DNA of 64,000 nt from DALYLB01 sp033763135 (lineage in GTDB: Bacteria > Acidobacteriota > Blastocatellia > RBC074): the NCBI GenBank assembly GCA_033763135.1, contig JANRKY010000184.1, positions 42,230-106,229 of the forward strand, given 5' to 3'. The notes under the pieces are model-generated. The model did no database searches. It worked only from the letters and a program-made list of their open reading frames with translations, and had not been told where the DNA came from. Positions 45,387-55,177 of this stretch are shown one piece after another (the first letter of the stretch is position 1; each line of letters begins with the position of its first letter). Both the position numbers and the translations under genes were made by a program.

Positions 45387-46889
45387 TCAGCTCTTCCGGG
45401 CGGGCCGTGGCTGAATCTTCTTCTTGTCGCTGACGGTCCGGGCGAAGAGTTCATTCACGGGGTACCAGGCGCCCTGTGCGGCGAACGGGACGTATTCAAA
45501 GCCGCGCTGGAGCGGATCATCGCGGCGGATGGTCGTGTAATCGATGCCGAGGGCGGAATAGATCGTCGCGGCGATGTCCTCATTGGCGGCCGGTCGATTT
45601 TGCGACCAGCCGGGATTGAGGACCGCGCTTCCGTCGGCCGTGGTCGAACCGATGGCGCGGCCGCCGACGATGCCGCCGCCCGCGAACATCGTGAAGTGGT
45701 TGAAATAGTGATCGCGACCCGCCTGATCGTTCAGGCCAGGCTGTCCGTTGCGGCTGCGAACGGTTCTGCCGAACTCGCCCATCACCACGATCAGCGTCTC
45801 ATCGAGCAGTGTGCCGCCGCCGTAATTGCCGGGCGACGCCGCCAGATCCGTGATCAGGTTGCCGAGACCCAGGTCGAGGTTGCGGGCCGGATTGCGGATG
45901 GCCGTATAGATGTTGGCGTGGTTGTCCCACCCGCCGAGGTTGATCTGGATATAGCGCGTTCCCAGATTGGCCTTGAGCAGGTTGCGCGCCACGACGCAGG
46001 CGTTCGCGAAGCCGTTGTTGCCGCCGTACCGGCTTTGATCGGCCGCCGAGAACTTGAAGACCGCGTCGACCTCCGGGTTGTACATCATCGAGCGGCTCTG
46101 CGTGTAGAAATCGTCCATGCTCTCGACGTCGCCGCCGAGCGGCGACGGGCCCGCGCCGCGAAGCGCCCCATCGACTTCGAGCAGCATCTGATATCGCCGC
46201 TCGAAGTTTACCTGTCCGGCCGGGTTGGACAGATTCGTCAGGCCGCCCGATGCCGCATTGGTATCGAACGGCGTGAACCGCGGGCTGAAATAGCCCTGGC
46301 CGACGATGTTGCCGCCGGTGTTGAATGAGATGAAGCCCGGCAGTTTCTGATTGGGCTTGCGCTGGGCTTCGAACTCCAGCGCGACCACGCTGCCGATGTT
46401 CGGCGCGATCTTGCCGAGCGCCGAGGCCGGACTGCGCGCGATCTGCACCCAGGTCTGCTGCAGCCCGTGCGCGAGCGCCGGCGCGCGCAGCGAACGCACG
46501 ATGCCCATCTTGTTCACATGCTGCCCGAGCGTCGGCATCAATCCCTTCGGGAAGAGAATGTCGCCGGTCTGTTCGGGCGTGAAGTCGGCCGGCGTCCACG
46601 ATCCGACCTTGAGATCGAACGTGTCCACGTGGCTCGGCGCGCCATTCAGAAACACGAAGATGCAGTTCTTCGCCCGACCGATCAGCTGCGGCCCCACGGC
46701 CGTCGTGTCGGCATAGGCCTGCGCCGCCAGATTCGGCGCCAGAAAATAGCCCGCCAGCCCCATGCCGGCGATCTGAAAGAAATCGCGTCGCCCGAGCGTC
46801 GGCCCCCACAACGCGGAATTGGCGGGGCGCATCGGTTTGCAGACTTCGCAGGAATGATCGGGATGTAAGTGTTTATCCACGGTATTCAC
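45387..46889 (-). CDS. DUF1501 protein with Tat signal
   Basis: 500 residues. The N-terminal Tat-type signal is LGRRDFFQIAGMGLAGYFLA. DUF1501 features are NCIFVFLNGAPSHVDTFDLK, FPKGLMPTLGQHVNKMGIVR and RYIQINLGGWDNHANIYTAI. LIVVMGEFGRTVRSRNGQPG and GRDHYFNHFTMFAGGGIVGG follow, the sulfatase-like metal-binding region of this family. The activity of DUF1501 proteins is not known. They are almost always paired with a DUF1549/DUF1553 protein, and here that gene lies just upstream in the same operon (33-bp gap). Confidence 0.9.
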   Translation of the reverse strand: MNTVDKHLHPDHSCEVCKPMRPANSALWGPTLGRRDFFQIAGMGLAGYFLAPNLAAQAYADTTAVGPQLIGRAKNCIFVFLNGAPSHVDTFDLKVGSWTPADFTPEQTGDILFPKGLMPTLGQHVNKMGIVRSLRAPALAHGLQQTWVQIARSPASALGKIAPNIGSVVALEFEAQRKPNQKLPGFISFNTGGNIVGQGYFSPRFTPFDTNAASGGLTNLSNPAGQVNFERRYQMLLEVDGALRGAGPSPLGGDVESMDDFYTQSRSMMYNPEVDAVFKFSAADQSRYGGNNGFANACVVARNLLKANLGTRYIQINLGGWDNHANIYTAIRNPARNLDLGLGNLITDLAASPGNYGGGTLLDETLIVVMGEFGRTVRSRNGQPGLNDQAGRDHYFNHFTMFAGGGIVGGRAIGSTTADGSAVLNPGWSQNRPAANEDIAATIYSALGIDYTTIRRDDPLQRGFEYVPFAAQGAWYPVNELFARTVSDKKKIQPRPARKS

Positions 46890-46922
46890 CTCTCTTTAAA
46901 TTCGTGCCGTTCCCGGCCCGCC

Positions 46923-48980
46923 TCAATAGTTGAACAGAAAATCCACCTTGTTGAGCAGCACCCACTGGATGCTCTCCGTCGCCGCCTGTCTGCCAATCGA
47001 TGTGAAATAGGGCAGCAGCTTCGCCTTCTCCGCGTCGGTCGGATAGCGAGACAGCGTCGTCAGATAGAGTTTCTGGACAATCTGGTCGTTGGAGAGGGTG
47101 GTGTCCGCAAGCAGCTTGCGCACCGTGGACGGAATCTCCGGCGTGTTCGGGACTCCCGTGATCCGGTTGCCCTGGCCCGTTCTGCCGGTGACGATGCCGT
47201 TGTTCATCATATTCAGCGACTGCATGATCGAGGCCTCGCTCGTGCGCAGCTTCTGATCGCGATTTCCGCGCAGAAACGAGTCGAGAAACGCCCGGACGCC
47301 GCCGTTGGAGATCGGCTCGATCGGCTCAGGCAACTGCATCGCCCAGATCACGTCCCGCGTCTTCACGCGCAGGTCGTCCTGCAACTGGTATCCGAGGAAG
47401 GTCGTGTTCGTTCCATTGACGTTCATGGTGTAGGCGTTCGGCAGATTGGTCGCGGTGATGAGCGCGTCGTGCACCTCTTCCGCGTCCAGCCGGCGAACAT
47501 ACTTGCGCGCGTAATACGGCACATACTCGAGCCGCCATTCGCCCGGATACTGCGACGACAATTGATACGCGCTCGACTTGGCGATTGTCGCGACCAGCTG
47601 GCGCAGGTTGAAGCCGCTCTGCCGAAACTCCTGCGAGAGCGTCTGGAGCAGGTCCGGATTCGCCGCCTGCATCGCCCAGCCATCCGGCATCTGCGCGTCC
47701 GGCGTGATCCGCGCCAGATCGAACGTGTTCGACGGCGAGACCAGCGCCTCCACCATCATCTCTTCCCAGATGTAATTGACCGCCGCCCGCGCAAACTGCG
47801 GGTCCGCGATCAACAGCCGGGCAAAGGCCTGCCGGCGAGTCTCTCCCTGGGCGAGCGCGCCGCCGCCGAACATGTACATCGGCGCGGCCGTGTTTCGACC
47901 ATTCACCGGTTGACGCGCGCTGCGATTGCCCTGCGTCGTGTTCAGCTGATATTCCCCGGTCGTCGCTTCATCGACGATATACTTTTGAAAGTTCTGCGAG
48001 ATGTTCTGCGTCCGGCGCGTCGTGCGCGCAAAGAACGCCGCCATCCCCCAGGCGTCGGACCGCTTGACCTGCGCCCCCCAGAGGTTCACGGCGTCCAGAT
48101 GGCCCGCGCCATCGTGGCAGAGCAGACAGTCCATCGAGCTCAACCCCAGAAAGGTCGTCGCCGCGTGAACCGCGTATCCGTCATAGATGTCCTGCGCCGG
48201 ACCGCCCGTGACGTTCCCGCCGATGATGAAGTTGACCTCGCCGTTGACGTGGCTGTCGCCCCGGGCGGCGATCATTTCAGACACCATCCTGTCGTAGCTC
48301 TTGCCCTCTTCGATCGATGTGCGAATGTAATTGTAAAAGGCGTCCCGGCCCGCGCGAAACCGCGTGATGTTGACCGAATTCGAGGTGTTCTTGAACAGGT
48401 CGCCGAAAAACTGCGTCCACTTGTCCGTGAACTCCGCCGTGCCGACCAGACTGTCCACCAGCGCGTTGCGCTTGTTCGGATCGGTGCTGTTCAGAAAGGC
48501 GATGACCGCCGCCTCGGACGGAATCCGCCCGGTCAGATCCAGCGTGACGCGGCGGATATACTCCGCGTCCGACGCAATCGGCGCCGACTGAATCCCATCC
48601 TCCTGCATCTTGCCGAAGAGAATCTCATCGATGAAGTTCTTCCGGGGAATCTCCTGCGGCGGAACCAGGCTTGTCGCCGTCTGATCCGAGACGCCGCTGA
48701 AGGCCTCCGTCGACTGCGAGATCTGCGCCCGATGGCGCTGCTGCGCCCCGCGGAACTGCTCCGGATCCTTCAGAAACGAACACTCCGCATTGTCCACCGT
48801 CTGCACCGGCAGCCTTCTCGCCGGACGCTGCGCAAGCGTACTCGGATTGACTCCCATCTGGTCCAGGACAAACAAGGTCCCCCCAACGATGAAAGACGCC
48901 GCCACCAATCGCTTGAAATAGCCGGACAAGCGACTCGCAGGCGCCTTTTCGGAAGTCCGGATCTCACCTTTCATAGGCAT
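46923..48980 (-). CDS. DUF1549/DUF1553 domain protein
   Basis: 685 residues from ATG 48980 (GGGAGG about 6 bp upstream). An N-terminal membrane anchor (LVAASFIVGGTLFVLDQMGV) is followed by DUF1549 (RRVTLDLTGRIPSEAAVIAF, WTQFFGDLF). A CxxCH sequence, DCLLCHDGAGH, could bind haem or simply be structural. DUF1553 fills the C-terminal part (ARAAVNYIWEEMMVEALVSP, LDAEEVHDALI, LYLTTLSRYPTDAEKAK). Such proteins are common in Planctomycetes and Acidobacteria and are thought to be extracytoplasmic and carbohydrate-related, but no reaction is proven. It forms a two-gene operon with DUF1501. Confidence 0.88.
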   Translation of the reverse strand: MPMKGEIRTSEKAPASRLSGYFKRLVAASFIVGGTLFVLDQMGVNPSTLAQRPARRLPVQTVDNAECSFLKDPEQFRGAQQRHRAQISQSTEAFSGVSDQTATSLVPPQEIPRKNFIDEILFGKMQEDGIQSAPIASDAEYIRRVTLDLTGRIPSEAAVIAFLNSTDPNKRNALVDSLVGTAEFTDKWTQFFGDLFKNTSNSVNITRFRAGRDAFYNYIRTSIEEGKSYDRMVSEMIAARGDSHVNGEVNFIIGGNVTGGPAQDIYDGYAVHAATTFLGLSSMDCLLCHDGAGHLDAVNLWGAQVKRSDAWGMAAFFARTTRRTQNISQNFQKYIVDEATTGEYQLNTTQGNRSARQPVNGRNTAAPMYMFGGGALAQGETRRQAFARLLIADPQFARAAVNYIWEEMMVEALVSPSNTFDLARITPDAQMPDGWAMQAANPDLLQTLSQEFRQSGFNLRQLVATIAKSSAYQLSSQYPGEWRLEYVPYYARKYVRRLDAEEVHDALITATNLPNAYTMNVNGTNTTFLGYQLQDDLRVKTRDVIWAMQLPEPIEPISNGGVRAFLDSFLRGNRDQKLRTSEASIMQSLNMMNNGIVTGRTGQGNRITGVPNTPEIPSTVRKLLADTTLSNDQIVQKLYLTTLSRYPTDAEKAKLLPYFTSIGRQAATESIQWVLLNKVDFLFNY

Positions 48981-49496
48981 ATCATCCTCCCGTATTGAAA
49001 CGGAATCTCTATTTTTATTCTGCTGGCTACGGGGAAGCCTGGAGACTGATTCAGAGTTCGCAGGATCGTTCGATCCTTCCCGCATTTGATTTTACATTTC
49101 ACTCACGCCGCCCCTGGAGGAATTGCCGCAGAACGGGAGCCGGCGGAGTTGTGCAACACACCTGACTTTGTGAGAGCGCCAAGCGGGAGATTCGGAAGCC
49201 CGGCGGAGATGCTCGTCCAGCCGGTTTCGTACACTTCTCCCGCAAATCACGCCGGATTTTATCACGAGGCCCCGCATTTTCTAAGGGGATTGTTTATCAA
49301 GGCGGGGATTTTGCGAAAATTTCCTGGTGTATTGGAAATTAGCGGGCGGACTTTCCCGAATTTGGGCGGTCTGTGTTAATTTTAAGCTATTGTATCGTTA
49401 CGCGAGGAGTCATCGACAAAGAAGCAGCAAGGCGCCGGAGGGCGGGAAGCCGTGCCGGAATTCGCCTTGTTCGGCCTTTTTCAAAAGGAGATCGAT
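48981..49496. promoter_or_regulatory. Divergent intergenic region, 516 bp
   Basis: It separates the DUF1549 operon (minus) from the aldolase gene (plus), so it should contain two promoters. AT-rich runs near 49006-49020 and 49370-49400 are candidates, but no pair of boxes is convincing. A 97-codon open frame at 49086 lacks any family signal and is not called. Confidence 0.4.
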
Positions 49497-50288
49497 ATGC
49501 ATGAAGCATCAGTGATTGCGCCGAAGAGTCCGTCCTTCACGCTTCCGCAGCCGCCGTCGTTCGCGACGGTCGAGGAGGAGCGGTTGCACCGGAAGCAGCG
49601 GCTGGCGGCGTCCTTTCGCCTCTTTGCGAAGTTCGGATTTGATGAAGGGGTGGCGGGACACATCACGGCGCGGGATCCGGAGAAGCCGGACCATTTCTGG
49701 GTGAATCCCTTTGGCATGGACTTCAGTCAGATTCGGGTTTCGGATCTGCTGCTGGTGAGCGATAAGGGCGAGGTGGTCGAGGGGAGCGCGCCGGTGAATG
49801 GCGCGGCCTTCGCGATTCACGGGCAGGTGCATGCGGCGCGGCCCGATTGCATCGCCGCGGCGCACGCCCATTCGATGTACGGCAAGGCCTGGTCTTCGCT
49901 CGGCCGGTTGCTGGACCCGATCACGCAGGATGCCTGCGCCTTTTATGAGGACCACGCGCTCTTCGATGATTTCACGGGCGTGGTGCTGGATGTCGAGGAG
50001 GGGCGGCGAATCGGAGCGGCGCTCGGGAAGAACAAGGCGGTGATCCTGCGCAATCACGGTCTGCTGACGGTGGGGCAATCCATCGACGAAGCGGTCTGGT
50101 GGTTCATTACGATGGAGCGGAGCTGTCACGCCCAGTTGCTGGCCGAGGCCGCCGGCGAGGTCGTCCACATCAGTCCGGAGAACGCGACGCTGACGCGGGG
50201 GCAGGTCGGTTCGAACCTTGCGGGCTGGTTCCAGTTTCAGCCGCTCTATTCGCGCATCACTCGCGAACAGCCCGATCTCTTTGACTAA
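49497..50288 (+). CDS. Class II aldolase/adducin family protein
   Basis: 263 residues. AAGGAG lies 6 bp before ATG 49497. The fold is recognised by FRLFAKFGFDEGVAGHITAR, FWVNPFGMDFSQI and HGQVHAARPDCIAAAHAHSM. The zinc ligands are the two His of AAHAHS and the later His of ILRNHGLLTVG. The general acid/base Glu usually found before the His pair is not evident, as in many adducin-like members, so it may not be a true aldolase. The substrate is unknown. It stands alone, followed by a palindromic element. Confidence 0.85.
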   Translation: MHEASVIAPKSPSFTLPQPPSFATVEEERLHRKQRLAASFRLFAKFGFDEGVAGHITARDPEKPDHFWVNPFGMDFSQIRVSDLLLVSDKGEVVEGSAPVNGAAFAIHGQVHAARPDCIAAAHAHSMYGKAWSSLGRLLDPITQDACAFYEDHALFDDFTGVVLDVEEGRRIGAALGKNKAVILRNHGLLTVGQSIDEAVWWFITMERSCHAQLLAEAAGEVVHISPENATLTRGQVGSNLAGWFQFQPLYSRITREQPDLFD

Positions 50289-50454
50289 TTCAGAACAGAA
50301 TAGATTCGGACACAAGAGGAATGGACAGGATGAACAGGATTTTTCAAGATGGACAAGATCGCCTGCCAATGCGTGATCCTGTGAATCCTGAAAAATCCTG
50401 TTCATCCTGTCCATTCTTTTTTTTTCCGTTCGGATGTTTCATGGTTCGATTTAG
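50285..50454. repeat. 98-bp palindrome (copy 3 of 3) with separate outer inverted arms
   Basis: The core 50319-50416 matches copies 1 and 2 in length and in its CAGGAT units. Outside it, CTAATTCAGAACAGAATAGA onward (50285-50311) and GTTCGGATGTTTCATGGTTC onward (50428-50454) are imperfect inverted arms of 27 bp. The same outer arms flank a different core at 59154-59289. The left arm begins in the aldolase stop codon. Confidence 0.85.
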
Positions 50455-50463
50455 CGGCGCATC

Positions 50464-51390
50464 ATGATCTTTATCGTCAATCCGACCGCGGCGCGCGGAT
50501 GCGGGGAGCGGGAATGGGCCTCGGTGCGGCGGGAGCTCGCGGCGCGGGGCCCGAGCTTCGCGGAGCGGCGCACGACCCGCGGCGGAGAGGCGACGGCGCT
50601 TGCGCGAGAGGCGCTTCGGGCCGGCGAGCAGGCCCTCATCGCCGTCGGCGGCGACGGCACGCTCAACGAGGTGGTCAACGGATATTTCGACGAGACGGGC
50701 GGCGCGATCAACCCGCGGGCCGCGATCGGCCTGATCCCCTGCGGCACGGGATCCGATTTTCGTCGGACCCTCGGCCTGAACGACCGACGAACGGCCCTGC
50801 AGGCGATCCGCGGCGGCCGGACCGCTTCGCTGGACGTCATGCGCGTTACGCTCCGGGACCGTGATGCGCGGCCGGTCCAGCGGCACGCGATCAACATCGT
50901 CAGTTTTGGCCTCGGTGGCGACAGCGTCGCGCTGGTCGACAAATGGCGCGGGACCTGGCCGCGATGGATCGGCGGCCATCCGCGATTCGTCCTCGCGGCG
51001 CTGCACGGGCTTTTTCGCTATCGAAACCGCCGGGTCGAACTGCGACTGGATGAGACCCGCGAGCTGATCATTCGCAGCAACTTCTTCCTCGCGGCGAATG
51101 GGCGCTACGCCGGGGGCGGAATGATGCTCGCGCCCCATGCCCGCCCCGATGACGGGCTCCTCGACGTGATCCTGACCGATGACGTCGGTCGCGGGGACAT
51201 CCTTCGAGAATTGCCGCGGATCCGACGCGGCGCCCACCTCGCGCATCCCCGCGTCAGCGAACACAAGGTCGCGTGCGTATCGATTGACGGCGACGATCCG
51301 CTCGCCGTCGATATCGATGGCGAAGCCGCCGGATTCACGCCCGCCGTCATCGCCATTCATCCCGCCGCCATTCGCTTCTTCGTTCCCTGA
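50464..51390 (+). CDS. Diacylglycerol-kinase-like lipid kinase (YegS/DgkB type)
   Basis: 308 residues. MIFIVNPTAARGCGEREW is the first conserved block, followed by ALIAVGGDGTLNEVVNGYFD (GGDGT nucleotide-binding motif), IGLIPCGTGSDFRRTLGL and the C-terminal beta domain with NGRYAGGGMMLAPHARPDDG and LAVDIDGEAAG. It would phosphorylate a lipid such as diacylglycerol, undecaprenol or a sphingoid base. The specific lipid is unknown. It has no clear ribosome site and lies directly after the repeat, so expression may depend on read-through. Confidence 0.9.
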   Translation: MIFIVNPTAARGCGEREWASVRRELAARGPSFAERRTTRGGEATALAREALRAGEQALIAVGGDGTLNEVVNGYFDETGGAINPRAAIGLIPCGTGSDFRRTLGLNDRRTALQAIRGGRTASLDVMRVTLRDRDARPVQRHAINIVSFGLGGDSVALVDKWRGTWPRWIGGHPRFVLAALHGLFRYRNRRVELRLDETRELIIRSNFFLAANGRYAGGGMMLAPHARPDDGLLDVILTDDVGRGDILRELPRIRRGAHLAHPRVSEHKVACVSIDGDDPLAVDIDGEAAGFTPAVIAIHPAAIRFFVP

Positions 51391-51436
51391 AACCAATACC
51401 TTTGTAACTGCTCAGGCCGGGGGGCAGTGGGTTGGC

Positions 51437-51649
51437 CTCACGCGAAGACGCGAAGCCACGAAGAAAGCGTCGAGAGGGAATTTCGCCTACTTCTTCGCGT
51501 CTTGGATTGCGATCTGAATTCCGGATAATCGAATTGCCCTGGTTCTCCCAGGGAAAAAAACGCGAAGTAGAAAACCAGGCTCCCTTGTTGCATCCTCTTT
51601 CGCGCCTTCGCGCCTTCGCGTGAGATCCTTTCTTTGGGCCTGCGCAGTC
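51437..51649. repeat. CGCGAAG palindromic repeat with shared tail
   Basis: CTCACGCGAAG (51437) to CTTCGCGTGAG (ending 51624), plus the tail ATCCTTTCTTTGGG to about 51649, which matches the tail of the copy at 37321-37409. The central part is longer than in that copy. It lies between the lipid kinase and the convergent histidine kinase. Confidence 0.82.
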
Positions 51650-51662
51650 ACAGATATTGTTC

Positions 51663-52985
51663 CTAAAACCAGATCGTGAACTGGGTCGGCCGGCCCGGTT
51701 CGCTCTCCAGAGTGAATTCGAACCCGTGCTGATCGAGGATCTCCTGCACGAGCGTCAGACCGATGCCCTGGCCGTTCTCCCGGGTGCTGAAGAAGGGCGT
51801 GAAGAGATTGGCCCGGACCGCGGGCGGAATTCCCGCGCCCGTGTCCTCGATGACGATGAAGGGGCGCCCCGCCTGCAGCCCGATTCGCAGCGTGATGCGC
51901 CCCCGCTCGCCGATCGCTTCGGCCGCGTTCTTGAACAGATTGAGAAAGACCTGCTCCATCTGATTTCGATCCAGCCGGACGAGCCCGATCAGCTCCCGCG
52001 CGTCCAGCTCCACCTCGATCCCCCGGCGCGCGAAATCGGCCCGGAAGAGGACGAGCGTCTCCTCCGCCACCCGCCGCAGATCCCATGGCTGCAGTTGCGG
52101 CGCGGGCAGCCGAAAGACGTCCGCGAAGTTGCGCATGAACGTGTTGAGATGATCCGTCCGATCGATCACCACCCGCATCGCCGTCTCGAAATCGGCGCGA
52201 TCCTCGCCGCCGAGCTGGTCGGCATAATGCAGACAGGAATGCAGCAGGGAATTGGCCGACCCGACCGAGTTGTTCACCTCGTGCGACATCAGCCGGATCA
52301 CCTTCTCGTACGCGGTCTTCTCCGCCTGTCGCAGCTCCTCCGTCAACTCCTCCAGCAGCAGAAAGTCCCGCGTGAAGCCTCGATCCAGAAACTGCGCCCG
52401 CAGACATCGCAGCCGCCGCCGCCCCGCCAGCGGAAGAATGCGCGACTCGCCCGGCGCGAGCTCCGCCAGCGCGGCCGCCAGCGGATGCTCCAGCGCCGCG
52501 AGCTCTTCGCCGATCAACGGCCCCGCCGCCGCCCCGAGCAGCCGCTCCGCCATCGGATTGATCGTCGCGATCCGTCCGTCGAAATCGAACGTGACGATGC
52601 CCGACGCCGACGCCGTCACGATCTTATCGAGAAAGAAGTTCCGCTCCTGCTGCCGCGCGCGCTCTTCGCGCAGATTGTCGGCCATCCGATTGTAGACCTG
52701 AATCAGCCGATCCATCTCCGCCTGCCCCACCTCTCGAAACCGCGACGTGAAATCGCTGTCCTCGATGAACTGCGCCCCCGTGTTGATGAGCTCGATCGTC
52801 CCGAACAGATTCCGAATCAATCGCACCCCCAGATAGAGCGACGCGATGAAGACCGCCTCCACCGCCAGCAGCCATACCCGATCCTTTGACAACAGATAGA
52901 TCGCCACCCCCGCGAACAGCAGGTGAACAAAGACCAGATACAGAATGAACCGGCCCCGCAGGCCGATGGCGATTGTCTTGGGCAT
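51663..52985 (-). CDS. Membrane sensor histidine kinase (NtrY-like)
   Basis: 440 residues from ATG 52985. Two N-terminal helices (ILYLVFVHLLFAGVAIYLL, then VWLLAVEAVFIASLYLGVRL) are followed by a HAMP-like stretch, a PAS domain (ASGIVTFDFDGRIATINPMA) and the H-box region VIRLMSHEVNNSVGSANSLL. The ATPase domain has an N box (VFLNLFKNAAEAI), G1 (IEDTGAGIP) and G2 (NGQGIGLTLV). In related genomes this kinase type usually directly follows a sigma-54 response regulator and MacB-like permeases. Here such genes lie at 59982-63993 on the same strand, separated by the conflict/DGR cassette. The signal is unknown. Confidence 0.9.
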   Translation of the reverse strand: MPKTIAIGLRGRFILYLVFVHLLFAGVAIYLLSKDRVWLLAVEAVFIASLYLGVRLIRNLFGTIELINTGAQFIEDSDFTSRFREVGQAEMDRLIQVYNRMADNLREERARQQERNFFLDKIVTASASGIVTFDFDGRIATINPMAERLLGAAAGPLIGEELAALEHPLAAALAELAPGESRILPLAGRRRLRCLRAQFLDRGFTRDFLLLEELTEELRQAEKTAYEKVIRLMSHEVNNSVGSANSLLHSCLHYADQLGGEDRADFETAMRVVIDRTDHLNTFMRNFADVFRLPAPQLQPWDLRRVAEETLVLFRADFARRGIEVELDARELIGLVRLDRNQMEQVFLNLFKNAAEAIGERGRITLRIGLQAGRPFIVIEDTGAGIPPAVRANLFTPFFSTRENGQGIGLTLVQEILDQHGFEFTLESEPGRPTQFTIWF

Positions 52986-53204
52986 GTCGGTCGCATCATG
53001 CCATGTCCGATGACCGCCGCGAAGCCGCCAAACGCACGTTCTGATTGCATCCCGCAAGCCTCTGAAGTAGAGTTTCGCGGCGGCGGATGGATCGTTCCCG
53101 GCTCGGCCCATGTTTTCCGAAAAGATTCGCCGCGTTCTATCCGGCCTCCTCGGTAATCAATGACGCAGATGGAACCTCGCCACCCGGCGAGGTGGTTGTT
53201 GACC

Positions 53205-55115
53205 ATGACAAGAAGGAAAAACGGACCACAGCGCGCCTGGGCCCTCGTGGTCGGCGTGGATGAATATCGGGAAGGATGGGATTGGCGGCTGAAGGGGCCT
53301 GTCAAGGATGCGTGCGATTTCGTTCGATGGTTGCGGGAGCGGGGCGTCCCGGCAGAGCAGATCCGGTTGCTGCTGGCGCCGCTTGCCGGGGACCGCCCGG
53401 AAGCGGATCGCATGAAATCCGATCCCGCGATCGGCGTTTCGTGGACGAAGGCCACCAGCAATGCGATCCATGATGCGCTGCTGGAGCTTCACGAGAAGCA
53501 AGGCGACCTGCTCTATCTCTTTCTGGGCGGACACGGCAGGATCGTCGACGAGGAGCGATTGCTTCTGACGGCTGATGCGCGGAAGGACGACCCGCAGAAT
53601 CTCAATCTCGATCAATTGTTGAAAACGCTCCGCACCGATTATTTTCAGGGCTTTCCACGTCAGGTCATTCTGGTCGACGCGTGCGCCGAATATGTGAGCA
53701 CAGGATCGCGCAAACCGCCGAGCCGGCATCTCGGTCGCGGAAAGCCTTCGCAACCCGCGCAATTCGTTTTGTATGCGGCCGCCGATGGCGAACTCGCCTT
53801 TGAAGATTCGATCAGGCGGACGGGCGATTTCTCCCGGGTTGCGCTGGACTGGCTGAAAGAGCAGGACCGGAAGCAATGGCCGCCCGATTTCGAGGCGCTG
53901 GCGGAGCACGTCAAAGACCACTTCAATCAGCAGACGCGCGAGAAGGGAACGCAGACGCCGATCGCCATCCGCAGGCGCGGCTGGCATGGCGAAGAGGCCG
54001 ATCTGTTCGGTTTGCTCGAAGAGTTCAGTGATCAGTCGCGATTTCTGCGAGAGGTCCGCGAACGACTTGCCCCACTCAACGTGGACGCTGATTTCTGGCA
54101 CGAAATCTATCTGCAGACCGGGCGCTTTCTGAACCGCAGGCTGCCGGAGACGCGCAGCCGCGATCGTATGCTGCGCCATCTCTATCTTGCCCGACCTGCC
54201 GATCGCGATCGAGGCGATTATCCCTCCCCGGTCGAAGAGTTCGTTTTTCGCGCCGCACAAAGGGCCGCCGATCCCGATCTGCAGCAATGGATCGAGGAGC
54301 GGATTGTCAATAAGACTGAATTGCGAAACCTGCAACTGCGCATCGAGGCCGTACAGGCCACGCCGATCGCCTATCTGATGATTGAGCTTGCGCTGGCGAC
54401 CTCGGTGAAGTCGGCGAAGCACCCCTTTGTGCGCGAGATCGGCTGGGCGAGATGGTGCGGAATTCAGCGATGCACGATCGATCGCGGACTCGTTGTCGCC
54501 GACGGCTCCCTGCCCGGGACGCAGCGGGCGATCGAAACGATTGTCGCCGATGCGCGGGCTCATCATTCCGAGGACGACCTGCGCGTCGAGTTTTTCGTAG
54601 CCCGGGAACATCTTTTTTCGATGGCGTTCGATGAATGGGAGTATCGTCAGAGCCCGCTCGGCCGCAATCTGCCCGTGAGCGTTCGCGATCGGGACGCGTC
54701 TTCGGCTGCCGAACGCGCGGCCTATCTGAAAAAGATCCAGCGCCGTGGCCTGCATGCGCGGCCGGCGATTCAATGGCTTCCGGATCGATCGTTCGAACTC
54801 GTGGACATCTCGCCCCATTTTACGCATCACAAGGATTGTCGCGCGATCTTCGGCCTCGACGTGCCGGCTTCGAAGGCGACGGCCTTCCTCAGAACGCTGC
54901 TCGATTGCGGCGCGCCATATCTTTTCTGGCCGCGCGACGGCCGGACTGGGAAGATGTTTCGTTCGCGCCTCGATCGTGCAGCGCGGGCCGGCGCGCTCGA
55001 GCGGTTTCCGTGCGCCATTTACGAATACCGCAACGAAAAGAAGGTCTCGCCGCTTACGCTTTATTGGGATGATCCGGCGCGACCGAATCCGGGCCTCTTC
55101 GACCCGGCGGAATGA
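53205..55115 (+). CDS. Caspase-like peptidase fused to a VMAP-type C-terminal domain
   Basis: 636 residues from ATG 53205, chosen because AGGTGG lies 9 bp upstream and the caspase fold starts at once (RAWALVVGVDEYREGWDWRL). An ATG at 53160 is a longer alternative. The peptidase dyad is His110 in LFLGGHGRI and Cys160 in VILVDACAEY. A helical middle region (about 260-470) is unrecognised. The C-terminal part (about 480-636) has VEFFVAREHLFSMAFDEWEY, PLGRNLPVSVRDRD and LDCGAPYLFWPRDG, which fit the vWA-MoxR-associated protein (VMAP) C-terminus. It is probably the effector of a ternary conflict system: activation would release proteolysis harmful to the host cell or an invader. The VMAP match is by eye. 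Confidence 0.82.
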   Translation: MTRRKNGPQRAWALVVGVDEYREGWDWRLKGPVKDACDFVRWLRERGVPAEQIRLLLAPLAGDRPEADRMKSDPAIGVSWTKATSNAIHDALLELHEKQGDLLYLFLGGHGRIVDEERLLLTADARKDDPQNLNLDQLLKTLRTDYFQGFPRQVILVDACAEYVSTGSRKPPSRHLGRGKPSQPAQFVLYAAADGELAFEDSIRRTGDFSRVALDWLKEQDRKQWPPDFEALAEHVKDHFNQQTREKGTQTPIAIRRRGWHGEEADLFGLLEEFSDQSRFLREVRERLAPLNVDADFWHEIYLQTGRFLNRRLPETRSRDRMLRHLYLARPADRDRGDYPSPVEEFVFRAAQRAADPDLQQWIEERIVNKTELRNLQLRIEAVQATPIAYLMIELALATSVKSAKHPFVREIGWARWCGIQRCTIDRGLVVADGSLPGTQRAIETIVADARAHHSEDDLRVEFFVAREHLFSMAFDEWEYRQSPLGRNLPVSVRDRDASSAAERAAYLKKIQRRGLHARPAIQWLPDRSFELVDISPHFTHHKDCRAIFGLDVPASKATAFLRTLLDCGAPYLFWPRDGRTGKMFRSRLDRAARAGALERFPCAIYEYRNEKKVSPLTLYWDDPARPNPGLFDPAE

Positions 55116-55177
55116 CGCCTTTCTTTCTACTTGAATCGCGCCCGCGGATCTGAAGAACGCGGCGCGGAGGAGATCCG

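Noticed and set aside
49086..49379. 97-codon open frame in the divergent region
   Set aside because: It has no ribosome site and no family signal, and it overlaps the expected promoters.
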